From assembly GCA_958353395.1 (NCBI GenBank), contig CATWSG010000001.1:1-64000 (forward strand): 64,000 bases of DNA, written 5' to 3'. Under the pieces are notes generated by a model. It made no database searches. It worked only from the letters and a program-made list of their open reading frames with translations, and was not told the DNA's origin. Source of the stretch: an uncultured Collinsella sp. Its GTDB lineage: Bacteria; Actinomycetota; Coriobacteriia; Coriobacteriales; Coriobacteriaceae. Shown here in pieces: positions 1 through 8,434 of this stretch (position 1 is its first letter; each line of letters opens with the position of its first letter). The position numbers and the translations under genes are program-made.

Positions 1-172
1 AGCTGCGGGAACGGCCTATTCGCTCAATGTGTTCGGCTGAGATCGGAAATCAACCTAAACGATGCCGGTAATAGCCTCGAAATAATCGAGCGTTTCTGAC
101 GCACGGACACATGTGAGCGTCTAGCATATCCAGTCAAAACGGATTCACGAGCAAAGGGAGTCACAAGAGCAT

Positions 173-1171
173 ATGAAGCAATGGGTTGGACTGGGCAAGT
201 TTCTCGCGGGGCACATGCAAATCATCGTTCCGATTTGTGTGGCGCTCGGCGTGCTCTTTCCTCAACAGATCGGCGTTCTCAAGCCCATCGTTCCCACCTT
301 GTTTGCCTTTATGACGTTCCAAGGTGCGCTCAGCAACACCTTTCACCAGGTAGCCGAGGTGTTCCACCGTCCGCTGCACCTGATTCTGGCGTTGTTGGTC
401 TCGGCGGCGCTTATTCCCATCGCGGCCTACGCCATGGGATCGTTGTTCTTTGGTTCCAACCCCAACCTTGTCTGCGGCATCGTGCTCGAATACAGTGTGC
501 CCGTGGCAGTCACCGCTTTTATGTGGATCAGCATGTTCGGCGGCAACGGCCCGCTCGCGCTCACCATCATCCTGACGTCCTCGGTCATCTCCCCTGTGAC
601 GATTCCGCTTACGCTCAAGCTCCTGCTGGGCGCCACCGTCTCGATCGACGTGCCGAGCATGATGCAGAACATGGCCTTTATGATCGCCATCCCCGCCGTG
701 CTCGGCATCGTGATCAACGAGCTCACGCGCGGATGGGGGCACGAAAAACTCTCCCCCGCGCTCTCGCCCGCCTGCAAGTTCATGATGATGGGCGTTATCG
801 CCTCCAACTCCACCGCCATGAGCGAGTACGTGCTGCACATGAACGCGGTGCGCTTGGAAGTCGCCCTCTTTATTTTGGTCTTCGCCATCAGCGGCTTTGT
901 CGTCGGCATTCTGGTCGCCCGCGCGCTGCATCTGCCATATAGCGAAACGACCACCATGTGCTTTACCTGCGGCATGCGCAATATCTCTTCGGGCGCCGTC
1001 ATCGCCACGCAATACTTTCCGGGCGAAGTTGTGTTTCCCGTCATGTGTGGAACGTTGTTTCAGCAGGTGCTCGCCTCGCTTATCGGACACTTCTTTGAGC
1101 GTCTGACCGGCGAGGAGCGCGCCGCCCAGCGCAAGCGGGTCGAGGCCGGCCGCGATGCAATGGCGCGCTAA
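173..1171 (+). CDS. Bile acid:sodium symporter (BASS) family transporter
   Basis: A 332-residue, almost wholly hydrophobic protein with about ten predicted membrane segments and the usual BASS length. The pattern FAFMTFQGALSN near residue 50 and EYSVPVAVTAFMW near residue 105 are typical of the family, which couples sodium to uptake of organic anions such as bile acids or pantoate-like acids. The substrate cannot be read from the sequence. The ATG at 173 is preceded by AAAGGGAG at a rather long spacing of about 12 bases. It stands alone on the plus strand and converges on the HIT-like gene. The 172 bases before it hold no gene I can support. Confidence 0.85.
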   Translation: MKQWVGLGKFLAGHMQIIVPICVALGVLFPQQIGVLKPIVPTLFAFMTFQGALSNTFHQVAEVFHRPLHLILALLVSAALIPIAAYAMGSLFFGSNPNLVCGIVLEYSVPVAVTAFMWISMFGGNGPLALTIILTSSVISPVTIPLTLKLLLGATVSIDVPSMMQNMAFMIAIPAVLGIVINELTRGWGHEKLSPALSPACKFMMMGVIASNSTAMSEYVLHMNAVRLEVALFILVFAISGFVVGILVARALHLPYSETTTMCFTCGMRNISSGAVIATQYFPGEVVFPVMCGTLFQQVLASLIGHFFERLTGEERAAQRKRVEAGRDAMAR

Positions 1172-1188
1172 ACCGTCCGCAGTGTGCG

Positions 1189-1214
1189 GGCGCTCACTTT
1201 ACGATGTGAGCGCC
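1189..1214. terminator. Hairpin between convergent genes
   Basis: GGCGCTCAC and GTGAGCGCC form a 9-bp perfect stem, with the stop codon of the minus-strand HIT-like gene in the loop. There is no good T tract, so it may be a weak bidirectional terminator or only a structural end. Confidence 0.35.
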
Positions 1215-1999
1215 TCCAGATGTGCGCGGAATCGCTCCGCATCGACATCGAGCGTGGTCTCAGCATTGACCTGAGCCAGCCGATACCCGACAAAGTAGGG
1301 TGAAACCACCCAGCGCGGAAGCGCCTTGGCAATGGTCCGGCCGTCCATGTGGTAGAAGAACAAGTTGTACGACTCTGCGCGACCACCATGGTGCTCGTTC
1401 AGGATATAGCGCAGAGCTACCTGAATCGCATCGGCGAAGAGGTCCGTCTCGGCTTGGTCTCGCGCGCCATCGCTGGCGGCGATTCCCTGCGGGGCTGAAA
1501 CATTGACCTCAAAGAACCCCATAATCGGTTCGGTTGAGATGTTGACCGCAACCCTTCCCCTCTGCCAAACATCGATGCCTTCAAAGTTGGCTGAGGTCAG
1601 CGCCGCATAGCCGTCCTCCTGTTCCAAGCCCACAATCTGCATGTGTGGATGGACGAGGCTGCCGCCCGAAAGCGGACCCTTGTTCTTGTACATGAGCACG
1701 CTTCGATACTGCTGCGAATCGATCATCTGCTGCCAGCAATCCAGAGCAAACCGCATCACATGGTGGAGTTCATCCGGCTTATAGGTCACCAGGTCGGCAT
1801 CGTGATCGGCCGACTCGATCAGCACGGTTTGACGGGTGGCGCGCAGGGTCTTGAACTTATTCTCGAGCCAGATGCAGTCACCGTCGCGCTGGATGATGTT
1901 GGTGAGCCCCTCCGTGTTGCAAAAGGGACACGCGGTACCGGGGCGACGGTTGTCGTCGGGCTTGCCGCTCGCCTGCTGAACATCGAATACCAGCGCCAC
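1199..1999 (-). CDS. HIT-like / GalT-like DUF4931 family protein
   Basis: A 266-residue cytosolic protein of the histidine-triad superfamily. The nucleotide-binding signature HPHMQ lies at residues 117-121 (GGSLVHPHMQIVGL) and resembles the active site of galactose-1-phosphate uridylyltransferase. A CPFC pair at residues 24-27 could bind zinc. The length and N-terminus fit the DUF4931 group rather than true GalT, so the reaction is unknown but probably acts on a nucleotide or sugar phosphate. The start is a GTG at 1999 served by GGAGG lying inside the 3' end of cutC, so the two genes are probably translated together. Confidence 0.75.
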   Translation of the reverse strand: MALVFDVQQASGKPDDNRRPGTACPFCNTEGLTNIIQRDGDCIWLENKFKTLRATRQTVLIESADHDADLVTYKPDELHHVMRFALDCWQQMIDSQQYRSVLMYKNKGPLSGGSLVHPHMQIVGLEQEDGYAALTSANFEGIDVWQRGRVAVNISTEPIMGFFEVNVSAPQGIAASDGARDQAETDLFADAIQVALRYILNEHHGGRAESYNLFFYHMDGRTIAKALPRWVVSPYFVGYRLAQVNAETTLDVDAERFRAHLEALTS

Positions 2000-2002
2000 G
2001 GG

Positions 2003-2680
2003 TTATACCTCCAGCGGCACGATCTTGGTGCCATGGAGCTCGGAGACGTCTAGCGCCGCCGCGACCGCGTCGCGATTTGCCGTAGTGATGCCGCCGCCGG
2101 GAAGGATGGTCAAACGATCACCCGCATACTCGATTAAACGAGCCAGGTGATCGAAATTATCCTCGATCGACGTACCGGCAGCGCCGCCATGCGTGAGGAT
2201 GCGCGTAACGCCGCAGTCGGCAAGTGTATCAATCGCATCGAGCTGAGCCTCGGGCGAGAGCTGGTCAAATGACATGTGGAAGGTGATGTCGATGGGATCA
2301 CGCTTACATTCCTCGGTCGCGCAGCCCGCAGCCATCACGAGGGCGCCAAGCGTAAGTTCGTCGAGCGCCCATCCGCCAGCGCAGGGTTTGCAGCAGCCAA
2401 AGACCAAGCCGTCAACGCCCGCACTCACGGCAAGGCCCAAGTCCATCTCCATCATGCGCAGCTCATCCTGGTTGTAGTGAAAGTCGCCGCCACGCGGACG
2501 GATCATGCACATCACCCGTGCATCGTGTTCGTGGGCATAGTTGGTCGTAGCGCTGATAACGCCGGCCGAGGGCGTGGTACCACCGACGGCAAGGTTATCG
2601 CACAGCTCGATGCGCCTTGCACCGGCCTCGATAGCCGCCGGCACCCGCTCAAAGTTCTCGGCACAAAACTCGTACAGCAT
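2003..2680 (-). CDS. cutC: CutC family protein (copper homeostasis)
   Basis: A 225-residue TIM-barrel protein. It opens with YEFCAENFERVPAAIEAGARRIELCDNL in pieces and carries CMIRPRGGDF near residue 60, both hallmarks of CutC. CutC has been linked to copper tolerance in E. coli, but its biochemical role is unsettled. I chose the ATG at 2680 because GGGGG lies just upstream and the conserved N-terminus begins there; upstream in-frame codons look non-homologous. It is the first gene of a two-gene unit with the HIT-like gene, whose ribosome site overlaps its end. Confidence 0.88.
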   Translation of the reverse strand: MLYEFCAENFERVPAAIEAGARRIELCDNLAVGGTTPSAGVISATTNYAHEHDARVMCMIRPRGGDFHYNQDELRMMEMDLGLAVSAGVDGLVFGCCKPCAGGWALDELTLGALVMAAGCATEECKRDPIDITFHMSFDQLSPEAQLDAIDTLADCGVTRILTHGGAAGTSIEDNFDHLARLIEYAGDRLTILPGGGITTANRDAVAAALDVSELHGTKIVPLEV

Positions 2681-2738
2681 AGATAGACCCCCAAAGACAG
2701 CAGATGTTTTCCGACGGGCATTGTCACACATCCCCATG

Positions 2739-2807
2739 AAGTTGCGGTGGAATAGGGACTGTTTTGGCGTCTAGCGCCCCCATTTAGTCCCTATTTCACC
2801 GCAACTT
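2739..2807. repeat. Large intergenic palindrome
   Basis: A 22-base arm starting AAGTTGCGGTGGAATAGGG is followed after a 25-base loop by its near-perfect reverse complement, with one mismatch. It lies between cutC and the liv operon terminator. The stem is too long and has too little T tract for a simple terminator and looks like a dispersed palindromic repeat, similar in style to those near 60.5 kb. Confidence 0.7.
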
Positions 2808-2844
2808 AAAAGGGGGCGCTGACCGGGTTGGTCAGCGCCCCCTT
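2808..2844 (-). terminator. Terminator of the liv operon
   Basis: AAAGGGGGCGCTGACC, a 5-base loop and GGTCAGCGCCCCCTTT form a 16-bp stem 12 bases beyond the livF stop. On the minus strand it runs into TTTTAA. The symmetric A/T flanks would let it act in both directions. Confidence 0.88.
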
Positions 2845-2855
2845 TGTTGAATGGA

Positions 2856-3569
2856 TTAACCGCCCAGATAGGCCTTGCGGACGTTATCGTCGTGCAGCAG
2901 CTCTTGACCGGTGCCGGTCATGGTGATCTTGCCAGTCTCGAGCACGTAACCGCGCGTGGCGATGGAAAGCGCCATCTGTGCGTTTTGCTCGACCAGGAGC
3001 ACCGTGGTTCCGGCCTTATGCAGATCCTCGACAATTTGGAAGATCTGCTCGATCAGAATCGGTGCCAAGCCCATAGAGGGCTCATCGAGCATGAGCAGCT
3101 TAGGGTTACTCATAAGGGCGCGCCCCATAACGAGCATCTGCTGCTCACCGCCCGAAAGGGTGCCGGCGACCTGGCGACGGCGTTCCTTCAGGCGCGGGAA
3201 CTGCTCGTAAACACGTTCGAGGCCCGGAGCCACCGTGGACTTGGGCTGCGTATAGGCACCCATCTCCAGGTTCTCCTCAACCGTCATCTGCAAAAAGGCG
3301 CGACGACCCTCGGGAACTTGAGCCAGGCCCTTACCAACCAGCTTATCAGCGGGCGTATGGGTAATGTCCTCGCCCATAAACTTGATGGAGCCGGTCTTGG
3401 AGCGCAGCAGGCCCGAGACGGTCTTGAGCGTCGTGGACTTACCGGCGCCGTTGGCACCGATCAAGGCCACGATCTCACCCTCGTTGACGTTAAAGGAGAT
3501 GTCCTTGATGGCGTGGATGGCGCCGTACCAGACGTTGATGTTGTAGATGGAAAGCATCGGCTCTGCCAT
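2856..3569 (-). CDS. livF: Branched-chain amino acid ABC transporter ATPase LivF
   Basis: A 237-residue ABC ATPase, the second of the two nucleotide-binding subunits of the branched-chain amino acid importer. It has Walker A GANGAGKST near residue 40, the signature LSGGEQQM near 140 and Walker B LLMLDEPSMGLAP near 160; the last stretch is typical of LivF. It is the final gene of livKHMGF. Its ATG directly follows the livG stop (TAA then ATG), so translation is probably coupled. Confidence 0.95.
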   Translation of the reverse strand: MAEPMLSIYNINVWYGAIHAIKDISFNVNEGEIVALIGANGAGKSTTLKTVSGLLRSKTGSIKFMGEDITHTPADKLVGKGLAQVPEGRRAFLQMTVEENLEMGAYTQPKSTVAPGLERVYEQFPRLKERRRQVAGTLSGGEQQMLVMGRALMSNPKLLMLDEPSMGLAPILIEQIFQIVEDLHKAGTTVLLVEQNAQMALSIATRGYVLETGKITMTGTGQELLHDDNVRKAYLGG

Positions 3570-4430
3570 TTAGTTCTCCCCCTTATCCTGCTTACCCAGA
3601 TACGCCTCGATAACGGCATCGTTGTTCTGGATTTCCTCGGCGGTACCCTTGGCGATGACCTTACCAAAGTTGAGCACGCAGATGCCCTCGCAGATGTTCA
3701 TAACGAGCGACATATCATGCTCGATAAGCATGATGGCAATGCCGAAGGTGTCGCGAATCTTGACGATGTTCTCCATGAGCTCCGCGGTCTCGGACGGGTT
3801 CATGCCGGCGGCAGGCTCGTCAAGCAGCAGTAGCTTGGGGTTGGTGGCAAGCGCGCGGACGATCTCCAGGCGACGCTGGGCACCATAAGGCAGCGATCCG
3901 GCCTGCTCGTTTGCCAGGTGCTCCATATCAAAGATGGACAGCAGTTCCATGGCGCGCTCGTGGGCGGCCTTCTCGTGTTTCCAATACGTCGGCAGGCGCA
4001 ACACGCCCTCAAAGCCGGAGTAGCGCTCCTGGTTGTGCAGGCCGACCTTAACGTTATCCTCCACCGTCATGGTGTTGAACAGGCGAATGTTCTGGAACGT
4101 ACGGGCAATACCCATGCGGTTGACCTGATAGACCGACTTGCCCGAGGTGTCCTCGCCATCGAGAAGGATGGTGCCGTGCGTGGGCTGATACACCTTGGTG
4201 AGCAGGTTGAAGACCGTGGTCTTACCGGCACCGTTGGGTCCGATCAGACCGGCGATCTCGGTCTTGCCGATAGTCAGGCTAAAGTCGTCGACTGCCTTAA
4301 GGCCGCCGAATTCAATGCCCAGGTGGATGCACTCGAGCGCCGGGCGCTCGCCCAGGTCGCGGTCGGGGACGATGGCGCCAGAAGGATACGGGACCATCTT
4401 GCCCTTGTTGAACTCAAATTTACTGGGCAT
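3570..4430 (-). CDS. livG: Branched-chain amino acid ABC transporter ATPase LivG
   Basis: A 286-residue ABC ATPase with Walker A GPNGAGKTT, the LivG-type signature PYGAQRRLEIVRAL and Walker B LLLLDEPAAGMNP, which is characteristic of LivG. It powers import together with LivF at the inner face of the LivHM channel. The start at 4430 has a strong AAGGAGG upstream. It overlaps the last 11 bases of livM, as expected for a coupled operon. An upstream in-frame start would add nine residues with no homology. Confidence 0.95.
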   Translation of the reverse strand: MPSKFEFNKGKMVPYPSGAIVPDRDLGERPALECIHLGIEFGGLKAVDDFSLTIGKTEIAGLIGPNGAGKTTVFNLLTKVYQPTHGTILLDGEDTSGKSVYQVNRMGIARTFQNIRLFNTMTVEDNVKVGLHNQERYSGFEGVLRLPTYWKHEKAAHERAMELLSIFDMEHLANEQAGSLPYGAQRRLEIVRALATNPKLLLLDEPAAGMNPSETAELMENIVKIRDTFGIAIMLIEHDMSLVMNICEGICVLNFGKVIAKGTAEEIQNNDAVIEAYLGKQDKGEN

Positions 4431-5499
4431 CGGCTGCCACCTCCTTCTTGGAAGCAAAGCGGTCCTTGATGCGACCGAAGAAAGCCTTGAGCTGCGGGTT
4501 GTTGGTAAAGATCATGACCAGGATCAGCACGATAGCGTAGATGAGCATGCGGTAGTCCGAGAACTGACGGAGCAGCTCGGGGAGCACCGTGAGCAACGCC
4601 GCCGCGATGACAGAGCCGCGCATATTGCCCAGACCGCCCAGGACCACGAACACCAGGATGAGGATCGACGTGTTGAAGTCAAACTTAGTGGCGGAAAGCT
4701 GCGAGAAGTTACCGCCGAACAGGGCTCCGGCAGCACCGGCGAGGGCAGCGGAAACAACAAAGGCAATCATGCGGTACTGGGTGACGGAGATGCCCACGGA
4801 CTCGGCTGCAATCTTGTTGTCGCGCACGGCCATAATGGCACGGCCGGTACGGCTGCGAACCAGGTTGAGCACGATCACGAGCGCGACCATGACCAGGATG
4901 GCGCCGGCAAGGAAGGTCGAATAGGTCGACACGCCCGATGCGCCCTGCGCGCCCTTGATGATGGCGGTGCCGTCCTCGAGCAGGTGCAGGTCGTTAATCG
5001 TAGAGTTGCCCGTGATGTTAAAGATCACGTGCAGGCCGCGGGAGTCGACGCCCACAATGAGGCAGGTGACGATCTCTTTGATGATCTCGCCAAAAGCCAA
5101 GGTCACGATGGCCAGATAGTCGCCGCTCAGGCGCAGGACCGGGATACCGATCAAGAAGCCCAAGATGGCAGCGGCGATAGCGCCGACCACGACGCTGATG
5201 ATAAGGCGCACCGGATCGGACGGAACGGCGCTCTCAAGGGCGACCGCGGTGACGATGCCCGTGTAGGCACCGACGCTCATAAAGCCCGCGTGGCCCAGCG
5301 ACAGGTCGCCTGCGATGCCGACGACGAGGTTAAGGGAGATGGCCATGACGATATAGGCCGTGATGGGAACCAGCTGACCGGCAATCATACGCGGGATCAT
5401 GTGGTTAGACTGCATAAAGAACACGATGGCGAACGCCACAAGGCACATGGCATACGTAACAAAGTCGTGACGCGTCTGTTTGTCTTTAAGAAACTTCAT
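4420..5499 (-). CDS. livM: Branched-chain amino acid ABC permease LivM
   Basis: A 359-residue integral membrane protein, one of two permeases of the importer. Family marks include SLNLVVGIAGDLSLGHAGF near residue 60, GDYLAIVTLAFGEI in the middle and GGLGNMRGSVIAA near the C-terminus. The ATG at 5499 is preceded by AGGTGAG; a GTG three codons earlier at 5508, immediately after the livH stop, is an alternative. It lies between livH and livG without real gaps. Confidence 0.94.
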   Translation of the reverse strand: MKFLKDKQTRHDFVTYAMCLVAFAIVFFMQSNHMIPRMIAGQLVPITAYIVMAISLNLVVGIAGDLSLGHAGFMSVGAYTGIVTAVALESAVPSDPVRLIISVVVGAIAAAILGFLIGIPVLRLSGDYLAIVTLAFGEIIKEIVTCLIVGVDSRGLHVIFNITGNSTINDLHLLEDGTAIIKGAQGASGVSTYSTFLAGAILVMVALVIVLNLVRSRTGRAIMAVRDNKIAAESVGISVTQYRMIAFVVSAALAGAAGALFGGNFSQLSATKFDFNTSILILVFVVLGGLGNMRGSVIAAALLTVLPELLRQFSDYRMLIYAIVLILVMIFTNNPQLKAFFGRIKDRFASKKEVAADAQ

Positions 5500-5508
5500 A
5501 ACGCTCAC

Positions 5509-6390
5509 CTACACCTTCTCGGGGACGTACTTGCCCAAGAGGCCGGCAGGCTTGACGAGCAGGACGATGATCAAAACACCAAAGACGATGGAGTTGGCAA
5601 GGCTCGTGGAAATGTAGGCCTGCGCCATCGCCTCGATGATGCCGATGAGAATGCCACCGACAAAGGCACCGGGGATGGAGCCGATGCCGCCGAAAACAGC
5701 GGCATCGAAGGCCTTGATGCCAGGCATGGCGCCCGTGGTGGGCTGCAGGACCGGCGAGTAGGAGCACAGGAGAACACCGGCGATGGCGGCAAGGGCGGAG
5801 CCGATGGCAAACGTCATCGAAATAGTGCGGTTGACGTTGATGCCCATGAGCTGAGCGGCAGCCTTGTCCTCGGACACGGCGCGCATGGCTTTGCCCATCT
5901 TGGTCTTACCTGTAAAGAACATCAGGCCGGCCATGATAACCAGGCAGGCGACGATGGTGACGAGCGAGACGGCGCTTACGTTGAACTTGGCCAAGAACTC
6001 CGGCACCTGGAAGGTGACGAGCGAAGTGAAGTTCTTGGGCGTGGCGCCCCACAGAAGCTGCGCGGCGTTCTGCAGGAAGTAAGACACGCCGATGGCCGTG
6101 ATCAGAACGGCCAGCGGGCCTGCTTGGCGCAGCGGCTTGTATGCCAGGCCCTCGATAAGAACACCGAGAACGGTACAGACCACACAAGAGAGAATTACAG
6201 ATGCCCAGCCCGGGAGGCCGAGATACGACGTGGCACAGAACGAGACATAGGCACCGACCATGATGACGTCGCCGTGAGCGAAGTTCAGCATCTTGGCGAT
6301 ACCGTAGACCATGGTGTAGCCCAACGCGATGATGGCGTAGACGCTGCCCATGGACAGGCCGTTGACCAGGTATTGGATAAAGACCGTCAT
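5509..6390 (-). CDS. livH: Branched-chain amino acid ABC permease LivH
   Basis: A 293-residue membrane permease, the partner of LivM. LVNGLSMGSVYAIIALGYTMVYG at the N-terminus (given here in part) and MGINVNRTI with AGVLLCSYSPVLQPTTG later are typical of LivH. Two ATGs are three codons apart. I chose the inner one at 6390 because AAAGGGGG sits nine bases before it, while the outer ATG touches the ribosome site. It is separated from livK by two hairpins, unlike the tight spacing of the other genes. Confidence 0.93.
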   Translation of the reverse strand: MTVFIQYLVNGLSMGSVYAIIALGYTMVYGIAKMLNFAHGDVIMVGAYVSFCATSYLGLPGWASVILSCVVCTVLGVLIEGLAYKPLRQAGPLAVLITAIGVSYFLQNAAQLLWGATPKNFTSLVTFQVPEFLAKFNVSAVSLVTIVACLVIMAGLMFFTGKTKMGKAMRAVSEDKAAAQLMGINVNRTISMTFAIGSALAAIAGVLLCSYSPVLQPTTGAMPGIKAFDAAVFGGIGSIPGAFVGGILIGIIEAMAQAYISTSLANSIVFGVLIIVLLVKPAGLLGKYVPEKV

Positions 6391-6434
6391 GTTCCACATC
6401 CCCCTTTCGAATAGGTTTCCAGTTGATGTATGAA

Positions 6435-6497
6435 ACAGGGACGTTACACTGTCCCTAGATACCAAGCAAGCAGGGAAGGCCAAAACCTCCCCTGCTT
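6435..6497 (-). promoter_or_regulatory. Two hairpins between livK and livH
   Basis: The gap holds AGGGAC/GTCCCT (about 6435-6455) and a larger stem, CCAAGCAGGGGAGG pairing with CCTTCCCTGCTTG (about 6462-6497). Neither ends in a clear T tract. By analogy with other ABC operons, such structures often protect the binding-protein mRNA or reduce read-through, giving more LivK than permease. This role is inferred. Confidence 0.5.
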
Positions 6498-6529
6498 GGG
6501 ATCAAAACCGCTCTATGTAAGGCGGCCAA

Positions 6530-7717
6530 TTAGGCCTGTACGTACTTGCCGTCGGTGATGACGTACGCCGTGGGCTCCTTCTGGACCTGGCCCTTATCGT
6601 TCCAGGTGAGCTTGCCGGTCAGACCATCAACGGTAATCTTGAGCATAGCCTTGGACAGCTTCTCGGCGACCTCGGTCGGGTCGGCGTCGACACCAAGACC
6701 GGCCTCCTTGACGGCCTCGGCCACCGCGTGCACGCCGTCGTAGGCGTCGGCGGCAAACTGGTCGGGGGTATCGCCGTACTTATCCTTGTAGGCGTTGACG
6801 AAGTCGGCGTTCTTCTCGTCGTCGGCAGAGAACGGGGTCATGAGCAGCAGACCCTCAGCAAGAGAGGTATCGAAGCCCTCAACGCCCAGGATGCCGTCCA
6901 TACCGTCGCAGCCCATCATCTTGACGTCGTAGCCCATGTCCTTGGCGTTCTTGAGCAGGACGGACGCCGGCGTATAGTAGATCGGCGCAAAGATCATGGT
7001 GGCGCCGGCCTGCTTGGCCTTGGTCAGCTGGTTGGTAAAGCTCGTGGCGGAGTCGTCCTTAAAGGTCTCCTCGTCAACAATCTCGAGCTTGGACTCAGCG
7101 GCCTGGGCTTTAAAGGAATCTGCGATGCCCGAAGAATAGGCGTCGCCGGAGTTATAGAACAGCACGAACTTCTCGTCCGCATACTTCTGCGCCAGGAACT
7201 TGGCAGCGTTGACACCCTGGTTGGGGTCGGTGAAGCAAACCTGGAAGACGCAATCCTTGCCGTCGGTGACGTCCTCGGAGGACGCGGACGGGGTGATCAT
7301 GAACGTCTTGGGGTCGTTACCACACTCTGCGGCAACGGCAACCGACGCACCCGTGGTGGTCGGACCGACGAGGGCCTGCATGCCCCAGTCGAGCAGGGTG
7401 TTGAAGGCGTTGACGGCCTTCTCGCCATCGGCCTGGTCATCCTCGGCCTTGCTGGCAAGCGGCAGCTCCTTGGTCGAGAAATCCTTGCAGCCAAGCTCGA
7501 CACCCTGGGTAACGGACTTGCCGTAGGACGCGTTGGCGCCGGTCAGCGGGCCGATGGTGCCGATCTTAAACGAAGCGTCGCCCGAAGCGGAACCGCTGTC
7601 GCCGCCGTTGGAGGAGCAACCGGCTAGAATGGACATCGCCCCCAGACCTGCTGCGCTCGCGATAACGCTCCTGCGATTCATAACAGGGTTCAATGACTTA
7701 CCGGTGAGGCTCGACAT
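6530..7717 (-). CDS. livK: Branched-chain amino acid-binding lipoprotein LivK/LivJ
   Basis: A 395-residue periplasmic-binding-protein-like lipoprotein that delivers leucine, isoleucine or valine to LivHM. The N-terminus has NRRSVIA, a twin-arginine-like motif, followed by the lipobox LAGC with the lipidated cysteine at residue 34 and then a Gly/Ser linker. The body follows the family, for example IGPLTGANASYGKSV near residue 53 and AYVITDGKYVQA at the end. GAGAGGAG precedes the ATG at 7717. It is the first gene of the liv operon and is followed by hairpins that may keep its expression high. Confidence 0.93.
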   Translation of the reverse strand: MSSLTGKSLNPVMNRRSVIASAAGLGAMSILAGCSSNGGDSGSASGDASFKIGTIGPLTGANASYGKSVTQGVELGCKDFSTKELPLASKAEDDQADGEKAVNAFNTLLDWGMQALVGPTTTGASVAVAAECGNDPKTFMITPSASSEDVTDGKDCVFQVCFTDPNQGVNAAKFLAQKYADEKFVLFYNSGDAYSSGIADSFKAQAAESKLEIVDEETFKDDSATSFTNQLTKAKQAGATMIFAPIYYTPASVLLKNAKDMGYDVKMMGCDGMDGILGVEGFDTSLAEGLLLMTPFSADDEKNADFVNAYKDKYGDTPDQFAADAYDGVHAVAEAVKEAGLGVDADPTEVAEKLSKAMLKITVDGLTGKLTWNDKGQVQKEPTAYVITDGKYVQA

Positions 7718-7805
7718 GCGGCTCTCCTCTCAAATCTCGTCGGGTTTCGGTTACCCGACAGGCCATCCTTCGCCGTGTTCGGCGTTCGCAAAATACTAGA
7801 CGCTT

Positions 7806-7833
7806 TAGTTAAGGAAAGTGGCGATTATTTCAA
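7806..7833 (-). promoter_or_regulatory. Candidate liv promoter
   Basis: On the minus strand TTGAAA (7828-7833) and TAACTA (7806-7811) are 16 bases apart in an unusually AT-rich stretch (about 7800-7930), upstream of livK. The -10 box is weak. The motif CTTTAGTTAA here recurs before the lactate dehydrogenase gene. Confidence 0.35.
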
Positions 7834-7988
7834 CTTTTCTTTGGATTTGTTGATTTATCCATAATTCTGCGTATTTCTATTACTTTATACAGTATTGCCA
7901 CTTTATTATGTAAAAGTAATGTTTCCGTTCTGTTACAAGCATACCTGCCTTAAATAAAACAGCCTCACCGGTCGTGCTTTATGCGCAC

Positions 7989-8184
7989 TTAGGAAGCGAT
8001 GTACTTGCCGTCCTGGATCACATAGGCTGTCCATGCCGTCGACACCCATTAGTGTCATGTCGTAGCTCATGTCCTTGGCGTTCTTGAGCAAAACGGACGC
8101 TGGGGTGTAATAGATCGGGGCAAAAATAAGCGTGGCTCCGACAAGGAAACTCCTGCGGTTAAGTACGTTGTTGATGCTAAACAT
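7989..8184 (-). pseudogene. Collapsed remnant of a second livK-like gene
   Basis: The remnant keeps a good ribosome site (AAGGGGG), an ATG at 8184 and a signal-peptide start with NRRSFLVGA. It then jumps directly to an internal LivK segment, IFAPIYYTPASVLLKNAKDM, found unchanged in the intact LivK, and runs on to GVDGMDS. In the next frame it resumes with the LivK C-terminus AYVIQDGKYIAS and a proper stop. At least two deletions have therefore removed most of a roughly 390-codon gene, the second shifting the frame. It lies just upstream of the intact livK in the same orientation, pointing to an old tandem duplication. Confidence 0.85.
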
Positions 8185-8434
8185 GGTGTCCCCCTTTTCG
8201 CTGGCCGCGGTGCGGCCGTCTTGCGGTACAGGGCAAACCTTATGGTGCAAACGTTGACAGTTTGTTGCGGAAGTTCGTTTGTAGCGAGCATGTTTCCAAT
8301 GTTTCCGCAGCGTTTCGGGGGTGCCGTTTTGTGCGACTCCTGTTGCCTGGCGAGCACGCGCCCTCGGTTCACGCTAGAATGCACTCAACCTTTAAGCGGT
8401 TAATCCATCCATAAGATGCACGAAGGAGCTATCT

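Noticed and set aside
1199..1999. Galactose-1-phosphate uridylyltransferase
   Set aside because: It has the HPHMQ site but is too short for GalT and lacks Leloir-pathway neighbours; the DUF4931 group fits better.
4195..6414. Long open frame antisense to livG-livM-livH
   Set aside because: Its His/Asp/Gly-rich translation is a codon-bias shadow of the minus-strand genes, without ribosome site or motif.
8254..8282. TTGACA-based promoter for hom
   Set aside because: The -35 is perfect, but no acceptable -10 lies 16-18 bases downstream.
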